A stretch of 32,038 nucleotides of DNA. Source: a virus. Each line of letters starts with the position of its first letter. Positions within the stretch are counted from its first letter, which is position 1. A model generated the notes under the pieces. It ran no database searches. It was not told the DNA's origin and saw nothing but the letters and a program-made list of their open reading frames with translations. The stretch spans positions 1 through 32,038 of IMG/VR virus record IMGVR_UViG_3300029264_000244; one strand, given 5' to 3'. Positions 31,943 through 32,038 of the stretch are shown in pieces. A program made the position numbers and the translations under genes.

Positions 31943-32038
31943 TACACAAGCACCACATAATTCCTCGTCATGCCGGTGGCACAAACGAAGCATCTAACCT
32001 TATAGAGCTAACGGTTGAAGAGCATGCGGAAGCACATA
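31939..32038 (+). CDS. HNH endonuclease, 5' end only
   Basis: The last 100 bases encode the start of an HNH nuclease. After MIHKH comes HIIPRHAGGTNEASNLIELT and VEEHAEAH, the well-known phage HNH pattern in which the first His pair and the Asn of GGTNEASNL form the beta-beta-alpha metal site. It is preceded by GGTGG and its ATG overlaps the uvsY stop. Free-standing HNH genes of this type are common in T4-like phages and often behave as homing endonucleases. The rest of the gene lies outside the window, so completeness cannot be judged. Confidence 0.85.
   Translation, partial: MIHKHHIIPRHAGGTNEASNLIELTVEEHAEAH

Noticed and set aside
1-32038. tRNA genes, insertion sequences or integration sites
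   Set aside because: I saw no cloverleaf-like segments, transposase motifs or terminal inverted repeats; gaps between genes are all under 100 bp.

Overview
The window is part of the genome of a T4-like tailed phage (myovirus), probably marine. The right 13 kb carries the T4 morphogenesis genes in the canonical order: neck gp13 and gp14, tail completion gp15, terminase gp16 and gp17, sheath gp18, tube gp19, portal gp20, core gp67, protease gp21, scaffold gp22, capsid gp23. A small tail-tube-fold protein, UvsY and the start of an HNH endonuclease follow. I recall this tail-end order from cyanophage-type T4 relatives. The host cannot be read from the window; gene names rest on motifs, length and order, with no database search.

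Layout. Positions 1-9543 (minus strand) hold a densely overlapping accessory island. In transcription order it encodes a twitch/SPASM radical SAM protein, a QueC-like PP-loop protein, a glycosyltransferase-like protein, a DegT/StrS aminotransferase, a radical SAM plus free SPASM pair, a third radical SAM protein, and a second radical SAM plus SPASM pair. A second unit follows, driven by a clear sigma70-type promoter (TTTACA-N17-TATAAT): SGNH hydrolase, NodU-type carbamoyltransferase, and a DxD glycosyltransferase that runs off the edge. Positions 9557-12256 (plus strand) extend the island behind a T4-type late promoter with another radical SAM/SPASM protein, a kinase-like mini-protein, a 2OG-Fe(II) oxygenase and a possible GT-B protein. 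Positions 12262-18798 hold small virion-associated genes and a 1423-residue protein built of about 18-residue repeats. Positions 18816-31485 are the head and tail module; 31496-32038 hold uvsY and the HNH gene.

Regulation. Nine plus-strand sites match the T4 late promoter (TATAAATA, here mostly CATAAATA), each 18-52 nt before a start codon and usually preceded by an A-rich tract. None was found ahead of the minus-strand genes, whose only clear promoter is host-type, so the two arms of the island are probably expressed at different times. A UUCG-loop terminator follows gp23, and an 11-bp hairpin sits at the start of the gp20 transcript.

The most unusual content is the concentration of five radical SAM enzymes and two stand-alone SPASM-like proteins within 7.8 kb. 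They lie among sugar-type enzymes (aminotransferase, carbamoyltransferase, SGNH hydrolase, glycosyltransferases) and next to the fibre genes. I infer a phage-encoded pathway that makes or attaches an elaborate modification (glycan, virion protein or host surface); its product is unknown.
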